Of a stretch of DNA of 64,000 nt, positions 59,689 to 64,000 are shown piece after piece. The notes under the pieces were generated by a model, which saw only the letters and a list, made by a program, of their open reading frames with translations, ran no database searches and was not told the origin of the DNA. How positions within the stretch are numbered: position 1 is the stretch's first letter; each line of letters begins with the position of its first letter. Source of the DNA: Pycnococcus provasolii. Taxonomy: Eukaryota; Chlorophyta; Pseudoscourfieldiophyceae; Pseudoscourfieldiales. Location of the stretch: contig CP150555.1 of assembly GCA_049487715.1 (NCBI GenBank), forward strand, positions 1 through 64,000, read 5' to 3'. The position numbers and the translations under genes were made by a program.

Positions 59689-62600
59689 TTATTGGAACGA
59701 GAACCATGCGACAAACTCATATGCGTCGAGCGCCTCGGCGAGGTTGCTTACTCTCTCCACGGCGTCTCGAACTCCGGCGGCATCCGTTGGATTGCACCTT
59801 GGCAGCGCAATGTCGTAGCTCATCTCGAACCAGCGAGGCGCGTCCAGCGGCGGAGCACTCTCGCCAGAAGGGACCGCGAGAGGGCCACCCGAGTACTTCA
59901 CGACGCTGAACGAGCGCTCGGCAATAACGCGCGCGACGTCGGCGAGAAGGCCATCCTTGTCGATGCACCGAACAACCAGCCGGCAGGTTGGATTCTCAGG
60001 GTTGGCCACAAGGGAAGAGCGAATGACGAGCTCGAGAGACTCCGCGGATGGCACGAACTGCGACGGACCTGCAGGTTGTTCCACAGCCGCAGCATTTTCG
60101 CCGTCTTCCTTGGGCAAACCACCGTGCCTCTCAAAGAAGGCGAGAAGACCCGTTCGCGCGGACTGCGTCTGACATCCGGCAAGCCACAGTCTTCTCTGCT
60201 CTAGAAGGCGAGGACTCACGGGAGGTAGCTCCGCCGTCTGTTCGTTCGTCGTGCGGGGTCGGTACGTCACCACCTGGATCATGTCACCATTTTCCAGCTG
60301 CGCCGTGCCTTCCACGGTAACGCCATTTACCTTGCATCCCACCATCCAGTCGCCGAGCGCATGGCTGTCAACGCTGTAGGCAAAGTCGGCGCATGTGGCA
60401 CCGCGAGGCAGATGAACTAGACTGCCGTCGCGCGCGTCATAAACGAACACGCTCCTCGCGAGCAGGTCGGTGGTCAGCGTGTCCACAAACTCGCGCGCGG
60501 TTGGGCTCGTGTCAATCTCTCTCTGGCACCTCTGGAAAAGGCGGTACAGATTTGCGAGCCAGCGACTCTGCGGCTCTGAAGCGCTGCCGCCTTCTGCGAG
60601 TGCCGCGAGGTACTCCGCTCCCACCTTCGGCTTGTTGTAGTAGTTGTTGAATCGCATGATACCAAGCTGTGCGAACATGTCCATCTCCTCGCTGCAGATT
60701 TGGATCTCAAGAGGGAAGAGCGCGCTAGAGCCGATCGGGAGCACCGTGGTGTGGAGAGCCTGGTACCCGTTGCTGCGCGGCGTTGCGATGAAATCCTTAA
60801 GTCGGCCGGGTAGCGGCGCGTACACCGAGTGCGTGACGTAGAGGATGTGGTAGCAGAGCGGGTGAATCACGTCAGGTCGCATGAGTTCATTGCCCATCCA
60901 CTTCTTGCCGGAGCTCGACCACATGTCCTCCCACGACGACCTGTCGTACTCGCGCGCGAGCGTGTCGAGGTAGGTGTCCCGGAGAGTGGTGTCAATGCGC
61001 GTGCGCCTCTCCATATCATCCTGCTTCGCTTTTGTGGTACCGTCGCCGTCATCGGCGGCATCATCATCCTCGTAAACGTCGTCTCTCTTCTCGCCATTAT
61101 TCCCCTCGGCGGCGGCAAAGTCGCTGAGCGCCAGTGCAAGCGGATCTCGCGAGCCAAGCACGATGCGAATCTTCAGCGTTGCAATCTCATTCTCAAGCGC
61201 CGCTGCGAGCTCCTCGTCGGAAAGCGTGCGAAGGCTCGGGGCGAGGTACTGCGGAGGCACAATGGGATCGTACGATCCTGTTCGAAGGTTGGTCGTGCTC
61301 TCTGCCAGCCTCGCGGCTATGTTTCCCTTTATGCCGCCATTATTCCCAGTGCCAGTGCTGCCAGCGTTGCGCGAGCGAAGCTCCGACGCCATCGTTGATA
61401 TGGAGGGCGGCGGGGCTCCTCCAGCCCCCATGGTATCCTCGGACATCGACGAGGGAAAGATAATCTCACCAGACTTTGCCTTGGCGCGTGCCTCGACGAG
61501 TGCCTGGTAGACGGTGTACGGCGTCCTCGCGATGAGGTGAAGGTCAATCGCGAACTCGCGAAAAGCCTTCATGTACTCGTCACTGCGCAGCATGCCCGCA
61601 AGGCGCATCATAGACTCCGACGCCGGTCCGCTCTGCTCGCTCTGCAGCTGCTCGAGGCGCTCCGACACCATACGAAATTGCTCGGGCATGGCGTATCGGA
61701 ACGCGAGGTCCTCGAGCTCAGCCTTCACGCAGTGGAGTCCAAGCATGCGTGCAAGCGGTGCATACACGTCCAGAGTTTCGCGCGCAATTTTTAACTGTTT
61801 CTCCGGCTTCATGTGCTCGAGCGTACGCATGTTGTGCAGGCGGTCAGCAAGCTTAACTAAGATCACACGCACTTCGCCAGTCATAGCGCTGAACATTTCG
61901 CGCAGATCCTGCGCGGCAACGTCGTCCGCCATTCCCGTAGACGAAGGTGGGCGTTCGCTTCCATTTTTCTTCGTTCCGTTCATCTTCGGGTCCTTCGGAG
62001 CTTCGCTTTCCTGTGCGGGTGGTGTCGCGGTGGCGGTGGCGGTGGCGGTTGAGGTGGAGGAGGAGGAGGAGGAGGCATCATCGTCCGCGGCAGACGCCTC
62101 GGCCTCCGATGTTGCCGTCGTTGCAACGTCGTCGCCGGTCCGCTTGGATAACTTCGTCTCTCCTTCTACGATGCTCGCCACAACAGGCCCAAACTGCCGT
62201 TCGATGGACTCGAACGTCACCATCTCCGTGTCCTCGACGGTGTCGTGCAAGAGCGCCGCGCACAGCGTGTCCGTGTCCGCCCGAAGCTGTGCGAGGATGA
62301 CGCACACCTCCACGGGGTGGATGATGAACGGCTCGCCGCTCTTTCTCCTCTGTCCGTCGTGAGCGTGGAACGCGACGGCGAGCGCGTCGCGCACGCGCTC
62401 GCGCTCGCCTTTCGACGTGAGGTAAGACACGGCGGGTAGCAGCGTTTCGTGCCAGAGGGAGTGTGGCGTCGGTTCGGTGGGTATGCTTTCGTTCGAGGTT
62501 GCAGAAGCTTCGCATCTCTGTCGTCTTTGCCGTGGTCTGAGAGTGATGTGATTCAGCCGTGGACTTGGTGCGACGTGCGTGCCGAGTCGTCCGGAGCACG

Positions 62601-62757
62601 ACGCCGACGTCCCGAGTCGTCCGGAGCACGACGCCGACGTCCCTCGGTTGGCGGTAGCGCTGGTGGTGGTGGTGGTGGTGGTGGTGCGCGCACGCACCGG
62701 CGCGCGAGAAACACCAGCTTGGGTGTGCCCACCACATCGATGCAGCAGAGCAACCAT
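59689..62757 (-). CDS. RSH: RelA/SpoT homologue, (p)ppGpp hydrolase with degenerate synthetase
   Basis: The protein has 1,022 residues from the ATG at 62757; earlier in-frame codons lack ATG. RSH enzymes control (p)ppGpp, in algae usually in plastids; the T/A/S-rich start, with a duplicated TSASCSGRLG unit, may be a targeting region. The hydrolase domain is complete, with HDGQRRKSGEPFIIHPVEVC, HDTVEDTE (the HDxxED metal site) and KLADRLHNMRTL. The synthetase part retains KDFIATPRSNGYQALHTTVL and LEIQICS but is split by a roughly 170-residue low-complexity insert. It also lacks a clear RxKxxYSI start (here RTPYTVYQALVEAR). A TGS domain (VFVYDARDGSLVHLPRGATC) and C-terminal ACT domain follow. 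This layout resembles plant RSH1, a likely hydrolase-only enzyme. Confidence 0.9.
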   Translation of the reverse strand: MVALLHRCGGHTQAGVSRAPVRARTTTTTTTTSATANRGTSASCSGRLGTSASCSGRLGTHVAPSPRLNHITLRPRQRRQRCEASATSNESIPTEPTPHSLWHETLLPAVSYLTSKGERERVRDALAVAFHAHDGQRRKSGEPFIIHPVEVCVILAQLRADTDTLCAALLHDTVEDTEMVTFESIERQFGPVVASIVEGETKLSKRTGDDVATTATSEAEASAADDDASSSSSSTSTATATATATPPAQESEAPKDPKMNGTKKNGSERPPSSTGMADDVAAQDLREMFSAMTGEVRVILVKLADRLHNMRTLEHMKPEKQLKIARETLDVYAPLARMLGLHCVKAELEDLAFRYAMPEQFRMVSERLEQLQSEQSGPASESMMRLAGMLRSDEYMKAFREFAIDLHLIARTPYTVYQALVEARAKAKSGEIIFPSSMSEDTMGAGGAPPPSISTMASELRSRNAGSTGTGNNGGIKGNIAARLAESTTNLRTGSYDPIVPPQYLAPSLRTLSDEELAAALENEIATLKIRIVLGSRDPLALALSDFAAAEGNNGEKRDDVYEDDDAADDGDGTTKAKQDDMERRTRIDTTLRDTYLDTLAREYDRSSWEDMWSSSGKKWMGNELMRPDVIHPLCYHILYVTHSVYAPLPGRLKDFIATPRSNGYQALHTTVLPIGSSALFPLEIQICSEEMDMFAQLGIMRFNNYYNKPKVGAEYLAALAEGGSASEPQSRWLANLYRLFQRCQREIDTSPTAREFVDTLTTDLLARSVFVYDARDGSLVHLPRGATCADFAYSVDSHALGDWMVGCKVNGVTVEGTAQLENGDMIQVVTYRPRTTNEQTAELPPVSPRLLEQRRLWLAGCQTQSARTGLLAFFERHGGLPKEDGENAAAVEQPAGPSQFVPSAESLELVIRSSLVANPENPTCRLVVRCIDKDGLLADVARVIAERSFSVVKYSGGPLAVPSGESAPPLDAPRWFEMSYDIALPRCNPTDAAGVRDAVERVSNLAEALDAYEFVAWFSFQ

Positions 62758-63355
62758 GATATGAAGCCCCAGACAGAGCAGCAAGTATAGCCTATATATA
62801 GCCAAACAAGACAGAAATTAATGAGCGAAAAACTAACACGCAAGCTAACACAATCCAACGAACTAACTAACACGTAACCTAACCACCACTACACTGAAGT
62901 TAATGAAGTGAATGAAGCCAGGAGAGCCAGGAAGCGTGAGATCCCCAGGGAGCGTGAGCGTGAGCGTGAGGGGTGCACCGGAGCAGGAGCGAGTGAACGA
63001 GATGGAGATGAACGGGGACGGGTAGGGCAATGCGTGCCGTGCACAATGGAGGAGGAAAGGGGAGCGAGAAGGGAAGGGGAGGGGAGGGGAGGGGAGGGGA
63101 GGGGAGGGGAGGGCAGAGGGGAGAATTGGCAGAGTGCTCTGGGCGACATCGGGGGGGGGGGGGGGGAGCGACCCAACCACCCAGGGACACCGTGTTTGTT
63201 TGCACACTTGCACATACATACATAGTTGGTACTTCGTACGGGTACGATAAAACCCTAACCCCTAACCCCTCACCGCCTACCGTAGCTAGAACCCCTATCA
63301 TGGCGATGAGATGAAAACAACACAACATGGTAGTTCGTATGTGACACTCTCCTTT
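62758..63355. other. RSH upstream region with GGGGA repeats and poly-G tract
   Basis: This 598-bp spacer lies between the RSH start and the end of the next minus-strand gene. It includes a GAGCGTGAGC-type repeat near 62952-62968, a (GGGGA)n run near 63075-63110, a poly-G tract of about 16 at 63151-63166, and an AAACCCTAACCCCTAACCCC stretch near 63250. No gene is supported. Confidence 0.6.
62793..62800 (-). promoter_or_regulatory. TATA-box-like element before RSH
   Basis: TATATATA lies 36-43 bp upstream of the RSH ATG on the minus strand. If used as a TATA box, transcription would begin almost at the start codon, giving a very short leader. Confidence 0.35.
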
Positions 63356-64000
63356 CTAGCGGCGTCCCTTGTTCACAGCCGCGGCGAACGACGTGCTGCC
63401 ACCTGCGCCGTACTTAGCGTTGGCGATGCGGCCGTGCTTCGCGAGCTCCATCGCATCCTCCTTCGGGTGGCCTGTGCCAGTCACCTCGTTGCCGACGCTC
63501 ACCCAGAAGTCGCGCAGGTTGTTCTTACGTGCGAAAATCTCCAGGTACCGGCCATTCGGAACGAGACTCTCGACGATGTGGTAAATCTCCTCAGGCTTCT
63601 GGCTCTGGCCACGACGCTCGCTGAAGATGATGTCGCACTCAACACCCTCGCGTGCTGGCGCCGGCGTGAACGGCACCATTTCCACCGGACGCAAAGTCGC
63701 CGCCGCCGCACCTTCGCCCTCCTCCTCCTCCTCCTCCTCCTGCTGCGCCGCCTTCTCGCCCTCCTCATTCTCATCCTCCAAGGGAACTGTCGTGTAAACA
63801 ATCGTCGGTTCCTTCGAGTACGTCGGAGGGCTTTTGGGATCCGTTCGCTTCTTGCCGACGAGGCAAACCTCCTTCGCGTGCTGCAGGTAGTACCCGTGGC
63901 TCTTCGCGAGGCGTCTGTTCACGGTGGACTTGACCCACACAATCTCGTCGACAATATCGTATCCCCACTTCTTGAACATATCAATCGACAGCTTGTACTT
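63356..64000 (-). CDS. MT-A70 family adenine methyltransferase, C-terminal part (5' end outside window)
   Basis: The frame is open to the window edge, so only the last 214 residues are present (read from 64000). MT-A70 enzymes methylate adenine N6 in RNA (METTL3/METTL14) or DNA (MTA1-type). Visible motifs are KKWGYDIVDEIVWVKSTVNR, HAKEVCLVGKKR, CDIIFSERRGQSQKPEEIYH and the closing YLEIFARKNNLRDFWVSVGN. The catalytic DPPW would lie upstream, outside the window. An acidic insert (EDENEEGEKAAQQEEEEEEE) interrupts the domain. Whether the target is RNA or DNA cannot be told. Confidence 0.88.
   Translation of the reverse strand, partial: KYKLSIDMFKKWGYDIVDEIVWVKSTVNRRLAKSHGYYLQHAKEVCLVGKKRTDPKSPPTYSKEPTIVYTTVPLEDENEEGEKAAQQEEEEEEEGEGAAAATLRPVEMVPFTPAPAREGVECDIIFSERRGQSQKPEEIYHIVESLVPNGRYLEIFARKNNLRDFWVSVGNEVTGTGHPKEDAMELAKHGRIANAKYGAGGSTSFAAAVNKGRR

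Noticed and set aside
62758-62805. Extension of RSH to a hydrophobic signal-like N-terminus
   Set aside because: The upstream initiator would be TTG inside the TATA-like sequence; the first real ATG is at 62757.

Overview
This window is the left end of a chromosome from a gene-dense, GC-rich unicellular photosynthetic eukaryote. Bases 1-258 are an almost perfect CCCTAA (TTAGGG-type) telomere array. A gene-poor subtelomere of about 2.3 kb follows, then roughly 35 protein genes at about one per 1.7 kb on both strands. Plastid candidates with basic, S/T/R-rich N-termini suggest an alga with a simple (primary-type) transit peptide: an S1-domain RNA-binding protein, a DUF1824 protein, a CGFS glutaredoxin and a RelA/SpoT homologue. 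A CCDC103/DNAAF19-like dynein-assembly gene suggests motile cilia. SPIRAL1-like sequence and the S1 protein lean towards a green (prasinophyte-like) alga, but the lineage cannot be fixed from this window. No rRNA, tRNA, CRISPR array or virus was recognised.

Layout. 1-2.5 kb: telomere and a duplicated subtelomeric block with interstitial telomeric repeats. 2.6-12.1 kb: plastid S1 protein, two GT29 (sialyltransferase-like) genes facing tail to tail, a C2/GYPP-repeat protein, and an F-box/RCC1 protein. 12.5-16 kb is rich in mobile-element signals: a 216-bp-arm palindrome, a DUF1824 gene, a repeat carrying a piece of the SUMO E1 gene and flanked by a 13-bp direct repeat, the intact SUMO E1 subunit gene, and a TTAA-flanked inverted-repeat element. 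16-24 kb: U2AF large subunit, AK6, a CCCH/methyltransferase-like gene, a three-exon SPIRAL1/SAP gene, a SNF5-family gene and a two-TM protein, then a repeat-rich gap. 24.3-31.9 kb: one 2,531-residue gene. 32.5-45.6 kb: a three-exon A-type cyclin, an unknown conserved gene, a CAX cation/H+ exchanger, a spliced small membrane protein, a sulfotransferase-like gene, dephospho-CoA kinase, an EamA transporter and a multi-domain FKBP. 45.8-64 kb: glutaredoxin, a coiled-coil J-domain protein, CCDC103, a small membrane protein, a Na+/H+ exchanger, a RING-CH protein, a coiled-coil protein, CDC27, RSH, and the end of an MT-A70 methyltransferase gene that runs off the window.

Most genes are single open frames. 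Three are only correct when spliced: SPIRAL1/SAP, cyclin A and the small TM protein. I read their exon joins directly from GT..AG sites that restore the frame. Most genes are housekeeping and not functionally clustered; several are divergent or convergent pairs separated by 30-350 bp.

The least ordinary features are the repeats. They include a roughly 70-bp family found just downstream of stop codons in the sense direction, the gene-fragment insertion between DUF1824 and SAE1, two large foldback structures, and a telomeric-repeat stretch just upstream of the CCDC103 homologue. Among proteins, the outstanding one is a SPIRAL1-like protein with a SAP domain between its two conserved ends.
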